64,000 bases of DNA from Clostridiales bacterium. Its GTDB lineage: Bacteria > Bacillota > Clostridia > Oscillospirales > CAG-382. The position numbers and the translations under genes are program-made. Positions 16,701 to 25,126 of the stretch are shown here, piece by piece; within the stretch, counting starts at the first letter, position 1, and every line of letters starts with the position of its first letter. Under the pieces are notes generated by a model. It saw nothing but the letters and a program-made list of their open reading frames with translations, did not search any database and was not told where the DNA came from. The stretch lies in the NCBI GenBank assembly GCA_003343885.1, contig QAKH01000059.1, positions 1 through 64,000 on the forward strand, in the 5' to 3' direction.

Positions 16701-19700
16701 GAAGCAGAGTTTCAAGGTTTTCGGCTTTTTCAATATTTTCGCTCTTGTTTGCCGCACGGGCGTTTTCTAATTTTTCGGTCGCTTCTTTCTCACTTTGTGA
16801 TACGCATAAGAAAAGTCGGCAGGAACATCTCATTTCCCGTGAAAATGCAAGTTCGGTACGGATAAGGCAAAACGGGGAAACACAAGCTCCCGTTTTATTG
16901 TCAAGTTCGGACTCAAAAACAGTGTTGTAGTCCGATACAGAGAAAGGAGTGCGGAATAAGTCCTGCTTTTTCGTACAAAATTCCATTCCGGCGTTTTTGT
17001 TTTCAAATCCGACGGCTAAAAATACGGGCTTTTCGGTATCCTCATCGCGAACGCGTTTCTCAAAAATGAGCGCCTTTGCCGATTTGTCATAGCGGCTTAC
17101 GATAAACAAGGAATTGAATGCCGGATGTGAGGCGAAAGCCGCTTCATTCATCATTACCGGCTCAAAGCAAAATGCGGTTTTTAAAGTTGAATTTCTTATA
17201 CCCGGATTGTTTTTGCGCCGTGCAGTGAAATTAACCGAAACAGATGAATTATCAGCCATAAGGGAATATGATGTTTTAGCTTTTATAGAATCATTTTCAA
17301 AAACGTGTGAGAAAGCACCTCCCGAATATTCAAACGAGTATTTTCCGGCATTGCTTTCGAAAGGAAGAACGGACGGAGAGTAAATCAGGTTATCGTATTT
17401 GAAAAAAGTGAAAAATCCCTTTTTTACATTTTCATATTTTTTGTCGCACGCATTTATGATTTTGTTTCCAAAATACATCTTTACGCTGCCGAGACTGCTG
17501 CCCATAACTCCCGCAAAGCCGTCAGATATAACCCTGCAAAACGGATCCTCGCCTTTTTGGGCGCCCATACTGATATACTTTTTCTCGGGAAACCTGCAAG
17601 GCTTTCCATGCTGTTCACCGGTTTTACGTATTTTCCGTACAACGGCGTCTACCGGTATTTTTTCTTCTAAAAATTCATGCGCCGAACGCATTCTTGCATC
17701 GTTCATGAACCGCTTTACCGTTATATTGTCAAAGCAAGCGTTAGCGCACGCAATAAAACTCATGCCGACATGATGCGACATGTAGCTTTTGACAGGTGCA
17801 CCTGCGCCGGCGCTGCGTCCGGGAGTAAAGTCACATGCTTCGTAAAAACCGTATTTTCCGTATAAACCCGACATCGAGAGCTTTTTTAAATTTGCGAGGG
17901 GAAGAGTATGATTGAGGCAGAGCGCGAGAAAAGAGGAATAAGGCGATATGACAAGATCGTTTTCAAGCCCTCTTTTTAAACCCAGCTCAGGAATTCCGAA
18001 GGCACGGTATCTGTAATTCATGTCGCTGTCAAAAGCAAAGTAACCGCTCTCGGAAATTCCCCATACTTTGTATCCTTTATCAGTCAGCGCATACCGCTGT
18101 CTTTGACAGTAAAACGCAAAGCGAAGCGCCTCGTACATAAGCGAACCTTTGACGGTAGGCAGAAACAGAGCCGGCATGAAATACTCAAACGCCGTTCCCG
18201 TCCATGAGGCAACTCCTATGCGGTCAGCCTTTTTTACAAGAGGTCTTGAAAGCTTTGCCCAGTGCTTTTTCGGTACTTCACGCTTCGCAAGCGCAATATA
18301 GCTTAGCGTGCGGGCTTCACTCATGAGCATGTCGTAGTCGTTGCCGCCCGAAACAATTGCGTTTCCGTTTTCGTCAACAGGAACGCCGATGAGAAACCTG
18401 TCGGTGTTTTTGTTGTAAATAGCGGAAAGGTCAGTTTCTTCAAACAAATTTTCAATTCTCCTGCACACAGAGATAAATTCCGTTTTCTCATGAATATACT
18501 GCTTGACGCCCTCTTTGAGAACTATAAGACAAGCGAGGAAATTCCCGCTGTCAACACTTGAAATATACTTCGGCTCCAAAAGAGAAAGACTGCACGTGTC
18601 ATACCAGTTGTATAGATGCCCTTTCCATTTTTTCATTTTTTCAATAGAGGTTAAAGTGTTGTCAAGACGTGCGTACAGATTTTCCGAGTCGATAAAGCCG
18701 AAATCTCTTGCGCAAAGTGCGCAGACAAGATAAAGTCCGATATTTGTAGGAGAAGTTCGGTGAGCGTAAATATCACAGGGAAAAAGCTGCAGATTGTCTA
18801 TCGGCAGAAAGCTGTCGTCGGGACCGACAGTGTTTTCAAAGTAGCGCCACATGTCGCCGGCATATTTTTTAAGCTTTGAGACAGCAGTGCGGTCCTTGGC
18901 AGATACATTATCCTTCGCCGTGTTTTCTCCGGATAAGAAATATAGGATTGCCGGTGTGAAAAACCAAGTGAGTCCGATGAGCTTTAAAAAACCGTCAGGG
19001 GAAAAGATGAAAATACAAACGCCAAGAGCTGCCGTAATAAGATTTTTTTGAACGTAGTACAGCAGCCCTGCGTCTGAGGCTGCGTCAGACTGCGCCGCCG
19101 TTACCCATTCGAGAAGCCGCTTTTTTGAAACAAGCATACGCCATAAGCTTCTTAAAATTGCGTCGAGCGTTACAAAGGCGTTTTTCGGAAGTGTAGCGAC
19201 AGAAATAAACGCTCTTGACAGACTTTGCCATATGCCGCCTGTTACTCCTTTTGAGAAAAAACGGCGTGCGGCACACTGGAATCCGAGCGTTCTTACAAGC
19301 TCCCACGTATCAAAAATCAACGGTAAAACATACGGAATCAGAGAAAAAAATATCAAAACAGAGCGCAAACCTTGCGGCGTAAAGCTTGCCGCTAAAAGGC
19401 AGGCAAAAGAAAAAATCGGAGTAATTTCTCTTCTTACGTTGTCAAAAAGTTTGTATTTTGATAAAGGCGAAATATTGTTTTTGACCTTTTTTTTCGAGGC
19501 GTTTGTGAAATTACCGAGAATAAAGGCAAGGTTCTGTATGTCGCCTCGTACCCAGCGGTGATGCCGCTTAAAGTACGAAAGCGCATTTTTCGGAAAACCG
19601 TCCGTAACCTCAAGATCGCTTATAAGGGCGGCGCGCAGTCTTGAGCCTTCAAGAATATCGTGGCTTAAAACCGAATCATTTGGAAACTCAGTCTCTTTAC

Positions 19701-21462
19701 AGTTAATTACATTTTCAAAGGCGTATTTGTCAAAAATACCTTTTCCGCAGAATATGGCTTCTGAAAAGACAGATTGATACAGATCGAATCTCGCAAAGGA
19801 ATACGTTTCCATTCCTCCGCAGCCGCAAAGTATTCTCGAAAAAGGTGTTTTTGCAGCGGCGGAAAGCTCCGGCGCAACACGGGGCTGCATTATTCCGTAT
19901 CCTGATGTGACAATGTGCCTTTTTTCATCTATAACCGGACGGTTGAGAGGGTGAAGCATGGTGCATGCCATTTCTTTTACCGAATCTGACGACAGATTGG
20001 TGTCAGCGTCAAGCGTTATTACGTAGCGTATACGGTTGCACAGCGAACGGGGCATACTCGATTCATTTTGTATAAAGCAGTCCTCTTTGCCGCACAAAAA
20101 ACTGACAAGCTGTGTAACAGCTCCTCGTTTGCGTTCATATCCCATAAATGCGTTTTGCGTTTTTGAGTATTTTCTGGGGCGGATAAACAGAAAAAAGTGA
20201 TTTCCGTACTTTTGGTTCAGCGCGTTAATTCGAAGAGAGGCGTTTTCAAGTATCTCTCTGTCAGAAGGATTGTCCGCGTGAGGACTGTCTGAGTAGTCTC
20301 CGAGAACAGAAAAATAAACATTGTCCATGCCGTTTGAGAGATATAGTTTTTCAAGCCTTGAAAATATCTCTCCGTCAGCTTTTTCCCCGAATAATAAAGT
20401 GGTTATGGTAACGAGAACTCCGTCAGCATCGGGCAGTCTGTCAAGATCAAGCCGCGGAAGCGCCGGAGTCTTTACAAACGCCGAAAACAGACGGTCGCAA
20501 AGCTGTTTTGCAGCTTCCCATACCGGAAAAATAATCAGAGTAAATATCGGTGAATAAAGACAAAGCGGCAGACAAACCGCTGTAATAAGTGAATAAAGCA
20601 AAACAAAATATGCCGCTTTGACCGCCTTGCCGGGAGCCGGATACAGATATGCTCCTATATGTCTGAACCTGCTTCCTTCAGCGGCGGACCGTGCCTTGTC
20701 AAGCAGCATTTTTGCGTAGTCTGATTCCTTAATGCCGCTTTTTTTAGATAAATAAGCTATTCTTGAGCGATAGTAGTCTTTGGTTTCTTTTGTCATAACC
20801 GGATAAAAACCGGCAGGATCCTGGCGAAGATATTCTTCTGTCAGACAGTTTTCAAAGCTTTTGTCAAATTGATGAACAGCAAGATATTTGAGAGACACAA
20901 CACAGCGGGCAAGCTCATGAGCATATTCACCCTGAGAGGAAGAAAACGGGTTTGACAGTATTTCCGAACAGGTTTCTGCAACTTTGGAAAGAACCGCCGC
21001 AGTAAAAAGTAGCTGCATGCTGTAATAATCGGCAAATTCCGGACGGCTGGCAGCTGTTCTCTCGTCGCTGGCAGAGATGAAAGCCTTGACGCAGGAATTG
21101 TCAAGTGCTGTATCAATCATAGAAAAGTATTCTTTAAAAGCATTGTAAAACCTTGGAGTCTTTGTACCGGACAAATGAACGGAAGCCTGAAGGCGGCAGT
21201 GATTTTTAAGGCTGTGCAGGACTTCGTTGGCTTTTTCTTCAAAAATATAATAGTTGTCGGCAATCCACTCAAGATGTGATGGCAGAGTTTTTCCTTGCTT
21301 TTCAGTAATTTTTGAAGCCTTGTAAGCACGGAAAATCACGGATATATCAAGCTTCACGCTCTTTTTCAGGCTTGATGCGTCAATACATCCGTCAGGCGGA
21401 TTATTTGATAAAGCCGCCTTTGCCAAAGATTTGTATTTGTTGTTTGCCGAAGCGTCTGACAT
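13717..21462 (-). CDS. Giant cyclic beta-glucan synthase-like protein (GT84-glycoamylase-like-GH94)
   Basis: The 2581-residue protein matches the layout of NdvB/Cgs enzymes, which build beta-1,2-glucans at the membrane, though it is somewhat shorter than typical members (about 2800). In order it has membrane segments near 280-330, a GT84 glycosyltransferase core with LDADT (about 480), FPNDSVLSHDILEG (about 605) and HHRWVRGD (about 636), more membrane segments (about 690-760 and 830-880), a glycoamylase-like domain (about 1080-1275, with GYKVWGISESGY) and a C-terminal GH94 phosphorylase region from about 2065. The GH94 catalytic-type GDWCDG lies near 2239. It stands alone between a LysR and a Crp/Fnr gene. 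The product (cyclic or linear, export or turnover) cannot be decided from sequence. AAGAAAGG precedes the ATG. Confidence 0.88.
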   Translation of the reverse strand: MSDASANNKYKSLAKAALSNNPPDGCIDASSLKKSVKLDISVIFRAYKASKITEKQGKTLPSHLEWIADNYYIFEEKANEVLHSLKNHCRLQASVHLSGTKTPRFYNAFKEYFSMIDTALDNSCVKAFISASDERTAASRPEFADYYSMQLLFTAAVLSKVAETCSEILSNPFSSSQGEYAHELARCVVSLKYLAVHQFDKSFENCLTEEYLRQDPAGFYPVMTKETKDYYRSRIAYLSKKSGIKESDYAKMLLDKARSAAEGSRFRHIGAYLYPAPGKAVKAAYFVLLYSLITAVCLPLCLYSPIFTLIIFPVWEAAKQLCDRLFSAFVKTPALPRLDLDRLPDADGVLVTITTLLFGEKADGEIFSRLEKLYLSNGMDNVYFSVLGDYSDSPHADNPSDREILENASLRINALNQKYGNHFFLFIRPRKYSKTQNAFMGYERKRGAVTQLVSFLCGKEDCFIQNESSMPRSLCNRIRYVITLDADTNLSSDSVKEMACTMLHPLNRPVIDEKRHIVTSGYGIMQPRVAPELSAAAKTPFSRILCGCGGMETYSFARFDLYQSVFSEAIFCGKGIFDKYAFENVINCKETEFPNDSVLSHDILEGSRLRAALISDLEVTDGFPKNALSYFKRHHRWVRGDIQNLAFILGNFTNASKKKVKNNISPLSKYKLFDNVRREITPIFSFACLLAASFTPQGLRSVLIFFSLIPYVLPLIFDTWELVRTLGFQCAARRFFSKGVTGGIWQSLSRAFISVATLPKNAFVTLDAILRSLWRMLVSKKRLLEWVTAAQSDAASDAGLLYYVQKNLITAALGVCIFIFSPDGFLKLIGLTWFFTPAILYFLSGENTAKDNVSAKDRTAVSKLKKYAGDMWRYFENTVGPDDSFLPIDNLQLFPCDIYAHRTSPTNIGLYLVCALCARDFGFIDSENLYARLDNTLTSIEKMKKWKGHLYNWYDTCSLSLLEPKYISSVDSGNFLACLIVLKEGVKQYIHEKTEFISVCRRIENLFEETDLSAIYNKNTDRFLIGVPVDENGNAIVSGGNDYDMLMSEARTLSYIALAKREVPKKHWAKLSRPLVKKADRIGVASWTGTAFEYFMPALFLPTVKGSLMYEALRFAFYCQRQRYALTDKGYKVWGISESGYFAFDSDMNYRYRAFGIPELGLKRGLENDLVISPYSSFLALCLNHTLPLANLKKLSMSGLYGKYGFYEACDFTPGRSAGAGAPVKSYMSHHVGMSFIACANACFDNITVKRFMNDARMRSAHEFLEEKIPVDAVVRKIRKTGEQHGKPCRFPEKKYISMGAQKGEDPFCRVISDGFAGVMGSSLGSVKMYFGNKIINACDKKYENVKKGFFTFFKYDNLIYSPSVLPFESNAGKYSFEYSGGAFSHVFENDSIKAKTSYSLMADNSSVSVNFTARRKNNPGIRNSTLKTAFCFEPVMMNEAAFASHPAFNSLFIVSRYDKSAKALIFEKRVRDEDTEKPVFLAVGFENKNAGMEFCTKKQDLFRTPFSVSDYNTVFESELDNKTGACVSPFCLIRTELAFSREMRCSCRLFLCVSQSEKEATEKLENARAANKSENIEKAENLETLLLMGSGLFTERNAAAIVSEICSKIMFPEKYLPESESQTSNAERSSKGCLWESGISGDLPLITVEIPSAKAAKRAEIFIKAFVLLKKKKISFDMALLYKDSEKYRRPCENAVLSILEKCGASEYLKKHGGGIFVVDRNNLSDNAKALLAYSYGIFDAADTTRNVYNNQFIENNNQKNNVNADIIVKPNISETTHASESHKDLYSGNGYFEPNSSYVVLKDKPFAVVQSMVLSGRMLSTVITQNSFGYTFGTNSVLKRISPFENDPTDDMSGERIFLVSGEKMFDLAAVSEKVIYGRGFAEYHGTCDGIKYSVRVYIPEKLPVKIFDIDTGGKEASFTFALKPVMGEKNEENRLCKLYEREERAEFINEYSEYFSNYTGFLKGIGKDVSYEFPESGLFAGHVLCKMSSGRQRYARFILGCYKSGTADLNNIFDYISKNISADCNNLLISAENFAGHVVPKISVKSDASSDVGKSLCHLFNFWLPYQNGICRMRARSGFYQSGGAYGFRDQLQDALTLMYADAAEAKTHIIRSAAHQFEDGSALHWWHQCVPCGNAESTATQKVFHRGIRSECSDDYLFLVYAVCEYIKFTGDNGLADIMVKYVTSEPLENGESEKYVSAYKTDFSESIFMHCVRALERAYLRTGAKGLALLGSGDWCDGLNKAGSGMRGESVWLSMFLKFVTDMFCDVFSGDEKKSEYCDKFSQKSAKLAENIKKHAYDQSAGYFLRAWYDDGTPIGSQASDECNIELISQAFSVFAGLPPAMSFSAIRNAYEKLYDSDAKIFKLLSPPFSACAKNPGYIKGYAPGIRENGGQYTHGAVWGCMAMIISSCNVLKDSPNDSNARKMLSDGVHALINLLPAYRCIDRQAFEIYKCEPYVLCGDIYAGDNPGRGGWSWYTGSASWLWRAVLNCLFGITLTGTLGKAGTTMDITFMPSAFRAPFIIGSHFEISLEFPERNLHLTVNYNKTGTERLLLDGTEQASHRIELSSGKHVVDVEGI

Positions 21463-21490
21463 ACTTATTGACCATGCCTTTCTTTTTCGG

Positions 21491-21520
21491 ATAATATCCG
21501 GCTTTGAGATAAATTTACAA
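21491..21520 (-). promoter_or_regulatory. Probable promoter of the beta-glucan synthase gene
   Basis: Reading minus, TTGTAA (21520..21515), an 18-bp spacer and TATTAT (21496..21491) lie about 30 bases before the start codon. The rest of the 282-bp gap to the Crp/Fnr gene is AT-rich. I see no gene and no GTGAC-type palindrome in it. Confidence 0.45.
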
Positions 21521-21744
21521 AACTGGTTTTAGGTAGTATTTGCATGGAACATAAGTAATATGCAAAATATTCAAAAGCTCATAATATTACCGTCATTTTT
21601 GTGCTTTACGATTTCTGTGTATGTATATATGTATATTAGTATTGCGGACGTGTATTAGTATATATTAGATAAATGGCAGCAGTAAAAAATTGTTGGCAGC
21701 AATGAATACAGATAACGGCATTGAGCCTGAAAGGACGGGTAGAT

Positions 21745-22410
21745 TTGATTAACAGCGAGGAGTATTTAAAAGGATTACCTTTTTGGAACAATCTTTCCGA
21801 CAGCGAAAGAAAACAGCTTTGTGCGTCGGCGGTAATAAAAAGCTATGATAAAGGGCAGGAAATACACGGCTCGGGAAATGACTGCCTCGGCATGATCTAT
21901 ATTATATCCGGAGAAATACGAATTTATATATTATCGGAAGAGGGAAGAGAGATAACGCTTTTTCGCCTTGAAAACGGTGAAGTGTGCGTATTATCGGCGT
22001 CATGCGTTCTGTCGCAGCTGACATTTGAAACACAAATCTGCGCCGAAAAGGAAACGGAGCTTCTCATTGTCAACTCGTCTGTTTTGTCGTCGCTTGCAGA
22101 AAAAAATATATATGTGCGCTGCTATATGTATGAGCTTATCGCCGAGCGGTTTTCGTCGGTTATGTGGATAATGCAGCAAATCCTGTTTTTGGGCTTTGAC
22201 AGACGTTTGGCAAATTTCTTAGTGAGAGAGTGCGCTAAAAACGGTAGAAACGAAATAAACATGACGCATGAACAGATAGCAAAGGACTTGGGCTCTGCAA
22301 GAGAAGTCGTGGCTCGTATGTTAAAAAGATTTTCCGCCGAAGGCTTGGTGGAAATTCGCCGAGGTTCAATTATCGTAAAGGATATAGATGCCCTTGAAAG
22401 CCTAGCATAA
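21745..22410 (+). CDS. Crp/Fnr family transcriptional regulator
   Basis: From TTG 21745 the protein has 221 residues. AAGGA lies nine bases before this TTG, so it is preferred to a TTG 24 bases upstream. It has a cyclic-nucleotide-binding-like beta-roll (about 15-125), a long dimerisation helix and a Crp-type winged helix (about 155-212: MTHEQIAKDLGSAREVVARMLKRF). In the sensor domain the stretch GEVCVLSASCVL contains two Cys, and another Cys lies in NDCLGM. There is no FNR-like N-terminal Cys cluster. It precedes the thiol-redox operon, whose promoter carries a class II-type palindrome. A redox or nitrosative stress sensor (HcpR-like) is a reasonable guess. Confidence 0.9.
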   Translation: MINSEEYLKGLPFWNNLSDSERKQLCASAVIKSYDKGQEIHGSGNDCLGMIYIISGEIRIYILSEEGREITLFRLENGEVCVLSASCVLSQLTFETQICAEKETELLIVNSSVLSSLAEKNIYVRCYMYELIAERFSSVMWIMQQILFLGFDRRLANFLVRECAKNGRNEINMTHEQIAKDLGSAREVVARMLKRFSAEGLVEIRRGSIIVKDIDALESLA

Positions 22411-22471
22411 CTTGTAACTTTCAACGATTCACAGGTTAGAAGAATATAAAATTCAAAAGTATAACAAGAAG

Positions 22472-22906
22472 ATGGTTCAGCTTTTTTTTGATGACGATGG
22501 GCTTTTTTCGAGAGTAAATACTGTAAGAAAATACGGAAATCCGGAGCTTATAAAGGACGCAGTATATTACGACGGCTTGTGCAGTACCGATTACTGTACC
22601 TGCGACGTGTTTAAAACCGACGACGGTATAATACATATGATTTATATGGGAAAAACGCCGGACGGAATAATGTGCTGTTTTATGGCGTGCAGTACGGACG
22701 GTATACACTTTTCGCCGGAGAACGTTGCAGATAAAACAAACGTTGAAAACAGAGTGCCTCCGCATGAACTGATTGCTTTGAATAACAGCGAAATCGCGGG
22801 TGTAATTGAGGACAAAACCGCCTATAAGAGCGAAAGATATAAAATGTTTATAAGCTCCTACAACGGAGAAAGCCTTTCGGTGCCGGACGGCGAGCACATT
22901 TTCTGA
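22472..22906 (+). pseudogene. Truncated glycosidase-like protein (GH32/GH43/GH130-type propeller remnant)
   Basis: The 144-residue frame begins like the N-terminus of five-bladed-propeller glycosidase-type proteins (FFDDDGLFSRVNTVRKYGNPELIKDAVYYDG, then MIYMGKTPDG and ACSTDGIHFSPE). It stops after about two blades, less than half of a normal domain. The SD is weak (AACAAGAAG). A terminator follows 20 bases after the stop. The simplest reading is a decayed C-terminally truncated gene cotranscribed with the Crp/Fnr gene. A functional small protein is less likely. The exact GH family is uncertain. Confidence 0.5.
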
Positions 22907-22926
22907 GAGCTTTACGGCAGAATTTT

Positions 22927-22962
22927 ACGGTACACAAATCAGCGGCATGTGTACCGTTTTTT
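22927..22962 (+). terminator. Terminator after the Crp/Fnr unit
   Basis: ACGGTACAC (22927-22935) pairs perfectly with GTGTACCGT (22949-22957), followed by a run of six Ts. It isolates the Crp/Fnr unit from the next operon promoter. Confidence 0.85.
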
Positions 22963-22980
22963 ACAAAAAATAACACAAAT

Positions 22981-23021
22981 GTGACTTTGTCACGGTACAG
23001 TAGAATAAAATGTAGTATAAT
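22981..23021 (+). promoter_or_regulatory. Class II Crp/Fnr-type promoter of the thiol-redox operon
   Basis: GTGAC-TTT-GTCAC (22981-22993) is followed by 22 bp and TATAAT (23016-23021), which centres the palindrome near -41. No -35 hexamer is visible. Geometry and motif are the same as at the ferredoxin operon (11396-11436). The neighbouring Crp/Fnr protein is the obvious candidate activator. Confidence 0.7.
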
Positions 23022-23052
23022 GAGCACACAAACAAGAAACGGAGGCGAGAAT

Positions 23053-23748
23053 TTGCAGTATTTTATAACCTTTCTCGAGGGACTTATTTCATTTATTTCT
23101 CCTTGTATTCTGCCAATGCTGCCGATTTATCTTTCATATTTTGCCGGAACGGCTTCTGAAAACGTAAATACGGGCACTGGTGAAACCGCAAAAAGCGGAA
23201 AAAATGACGGAGTTCTTGTCAGAGCCCTTGCGTTTGCCGTCGGTTTTACGGTAGTTTTCTCTTTACTTGGACTATTTGCCGGCACGCTCGGAGTATTGCT
23301 TAATAAGTACCGGACGGCGGTGAACATAGTCAGCGGAGCGATTGTTGTCCTGCTTGGATTAAGCTTTATGGAAGTAATCAGAATACCGTTTTTTAACGGA
23401 GCCGGAAAGGCGAGAAAGATTACAGGAATTTTTTCGGCATTTCTCTTCGGAGTGGTTTTCTCGATAAGCCTTACGCCCTGCGTCGGAGCGTTTTTAGGTT
23501 CAGCGCTGATGCTTGCCTCAAGCTCGGGCGGAGCGCTCATGGGAATGCTGCTGCTGCTTTCCTATTCCCTCGGCATGGGAATCCCGTTTGTTCTGTCGGC
23601 GGTGCTTATAGATAAGCTTTCAGTGCTTTTCTCGGCAATAAAAAAGCATTATCGGGTTATAAACATCGTTTGCGGAGTGTTTTTGATAATAGTGGGTATT
23701 GCAATGATGTTCGGCGTGCTGAACGGAATATTAGTACTGTTTTCATGA
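23053..23748 (+). CDS. ccdA: CcdA/DsbD-type thiol-disulfide transmembrane transporter
   Basis: CcdA passes reducing equivalents from cytoplasmic thioredoxin across the membrane to extracytoplasmic thiol proteins. From TTG 23053 (GGAGG seven bases upstream) the protein has 231 residues and about six membrane helices. The two functional cysteines are in the family motifs ISPCILPMLPIYLSYFAG (Cys18) and LTPCVGAFLGSAL (about Cys143). It is the first gene of the operon. The partner TlpA-like protein is encoded next, and thioredoxin is encoded further downstream. Confidence 0.93.
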   Translation: MQYFITFLEGLISFISPCILPMLPIYLSYFAGTASENVNTGTGETAKSGKNDGVLVRALAFAVGFTVVFSLLGLFAGTLGVLLNKYRTAVNIVSGAIVVLLGLSFMEVIRIPFFNGAGKARKITGIFSAFLFGVVFSISLTPCVGAFLGSALMLASSSGGALMGMLLLLSYSLGMGIPFVLSAVLIDKLSVLFSAIKKHYRVINIVCGVFLIIVGIAMMFGVLNGILVLFS

Positions 23749-23836
23749 TGTGTGAACGCTGAATATGCGGTAAAGCGGCGGTGAAATAAACGGCAAAAAG
23801 CCGTAAAAAATGCAGACTGAAAGGATAGTGACGAAT

Positions 23837-24460
23837 TTGAAAGTAAAAAATATTATCATACTGGCGGTTGTTTTTGTAATTGTCATAGTTGCGGCAGTGT
23901 TTGGATATAATTATCTGTCAGAAAGATACCTGCCCGACAGCGTGCCGTTTGATAATCCTGCGGCAGGGGACATTCAGCAGGAACAGGAGCAAGATGACGC
24001 AGAAACGCCGGACAGTACTGAGAACAATACGTCGGATGAATATGCGGCACCGGATTTTACGGTATACGACGAATCCGGAAACGCAGTGAAACTGTCGGAC
24101 TTTGAAGGAGATCCGGTTGTGATCAATTTCTGGGCAAGCTGGTGCGGACCGTGTAAGTCGGAACTCCCGGCTTTCGATAAACTTTCAGCTGAGTACGGTG
24201 AAGACGTGAAGTTCATGATGGTTAACCTTACCGATGGCGTGCGTGAAACGGTAGACGGAGTAAAGGAGTTTGCCAAAGAAAACGGATATTCTTTCGAAGT
24301 GCTTTATGATACCGACTATGAGGCGGCTTACGCATACGGAGTGTATTCAATTCCCATGACAGTGTTTGTTGACGAAAGCGGAAACATTTATACAGGCTAT
24401 ATAGGAGCAATAAACGAAACAACTTTAGAAGAAGTCATAACTGAATTGATAGGAGAGTGA
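23837..24460 (+). CDS. Membrane-anchored TlpA/ResA-like thiol-disulfide oxidoreductase
   Basis: This 207-residue protein has an N-terminal membrane anchor (about 5-25), an acidic Glu/Gln/Asp-rich linker (about 45-70) and a thioredoxin fold with the active site Cys103-Gly-Pro-Cys106 (FWASWCGPC) and the cis-Pro motif SIPMT. It should act outside the membrane, reduced through CcdA. The TTG at 23837 was chosen because AAAGGA lies upstream and the hydrophobic anchor follows directly. An in-frame ATG nine codons earlier lacks an SD. Confidence 0.9.
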   Translation: MKVKNIIILAVVFVIVIVAAVFGYNYLSERYLPDSVPFDNPAAGDIQQEQEQDDAETPDSTENNTSDEYAAPDFTVYDESGNAVKLSDFEGDPVVINFWASWCGPCKSELPAFDKLSAEYGEDVKFMMVNLTDGVRETVDGVKEFAKENGYSFEVLYDTDYEAAYAYGVYSIPMTVFVDESGNIYTGYIGAINETTLEEVITELIGE

Positions 24461-24466
24461 TTATTC

Positions 24467-24664
24467 ATGGCGATTACGCTGAATCCCGACAAAGAAGTGG
24501 TAAAAACAGTAAAAGAAGGGCTTAAGGCTACCGGTGGATATTGTCCCTGCAGAACTAAAAGAACAGAAGAGTATAAATGCATGTGCAAGGAATTCAGGGA
24601 TCAGATAGCCGATCCGAATTTTGAAGGATATTGCCACTGCATGCTGTATTACAAGTCAAAATAA
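24467..24664 (+). CDS. Ferredoxin-thioredoxin reductase catalytic-chain-like protein
   Basis: This 65-residue protein has three CxC pairs: Cys26-Pro-Cys28, Cys38-Met-Cys40 and Cys56-His-Cys58 (CPC, CMC, CHC). This is the signature set of the ferredoxin-thioredoxin reductase catalytic subunit, which holds a 4Fe-4S cluster beside a redox disulfide. The spacing between pairs (9 and 15 residues) differs from the plant/cyanobacterial pattern as I remember it (16 and 8). No variable subunit is encoded nearby. It lies six bases after the TlpA-like gene and 72 before trxA. It would let ferredoxin reduce thioredoxin without NADPH. Confidence 0.75.
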   Translation: MAITLNPDKEVVKTVKEGLKATGGYCPCRTKRTEEYKCMCKEFRDQIADPNFEGYCHCMLYYKSK

Positions 24665-24736
24665 AGACAAGCAAAATATTAAAAGACAAACCAAAATATA
24701 ATAGATCAAAATATAGTCGTAAAGGAGAGATTAAAA

Positions 24737-25048
24737 ATGGCAGAAGTTAAAATTACAAAGAGCAATTTCAAACAAGAGGTATTAGGTTCAAATATCCCGG
24801 TACTCGTAGATTTTTGGGCAACATGGTGCGGACCGTGCAGAATGCTTTCACCGGTTATTGAAGAAATAGCCGAGGAGAATGACGGCGTCGTAAAAGTAGG
24901 AAAAGTAAACGTAGACGAAGAGCCTGAGCTTGCAGCTGAATTCGGAATAGCAAGCATACCGACCGTTTTGCTCTTCAAAAACGGTAAAGTGGTTAGTTCT
25001 TCCGTAGGCTTCAGACCTAAAGCTCAGATTGAGGCAATGTTCAAATAA
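24737..25048 (+). CDS. trxA: Thioredoxin
   Basis: This is a 103-residue cytoplasmic thioredoxin with the active site Cys31-Gly-Pro-Cys34 (WATWCGPC), the buried Asp in VDFWA and the cis-Pro loop ASIPTVLLF. AAAGGAGAG precedes the ATG. Its position between a reductase-like protein and rhodanese genes in one operon suggests that it carries electrons both to CcdA and to sulfur-handling enzymes. Confidence 0.97.
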   Translation: MAEVKITKSNFKQEVLGSNIPVLVDFWATWCGPCRMLSPVIEEIAEENDGVVKVGKVNVDEEPELAAEFGIASIPTVLLFKNGKVVSSSVGFRPKAQIEAMFK

Positions 25049-25126
25049 TTCAAGTAATAAATAAAGCTTACGATGGTATACAAGGAAGGTATACAAGAAA
25101 GTTTAAGGCAAAGGAAGTTGATTACC

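Noticed and set aside
22436..22897. 153-residue minus-strand open frame opposite the glycosidase remnant
   Set aside because: It is antisense, without SD or motif. The plus-strand frame has clear family similarity.
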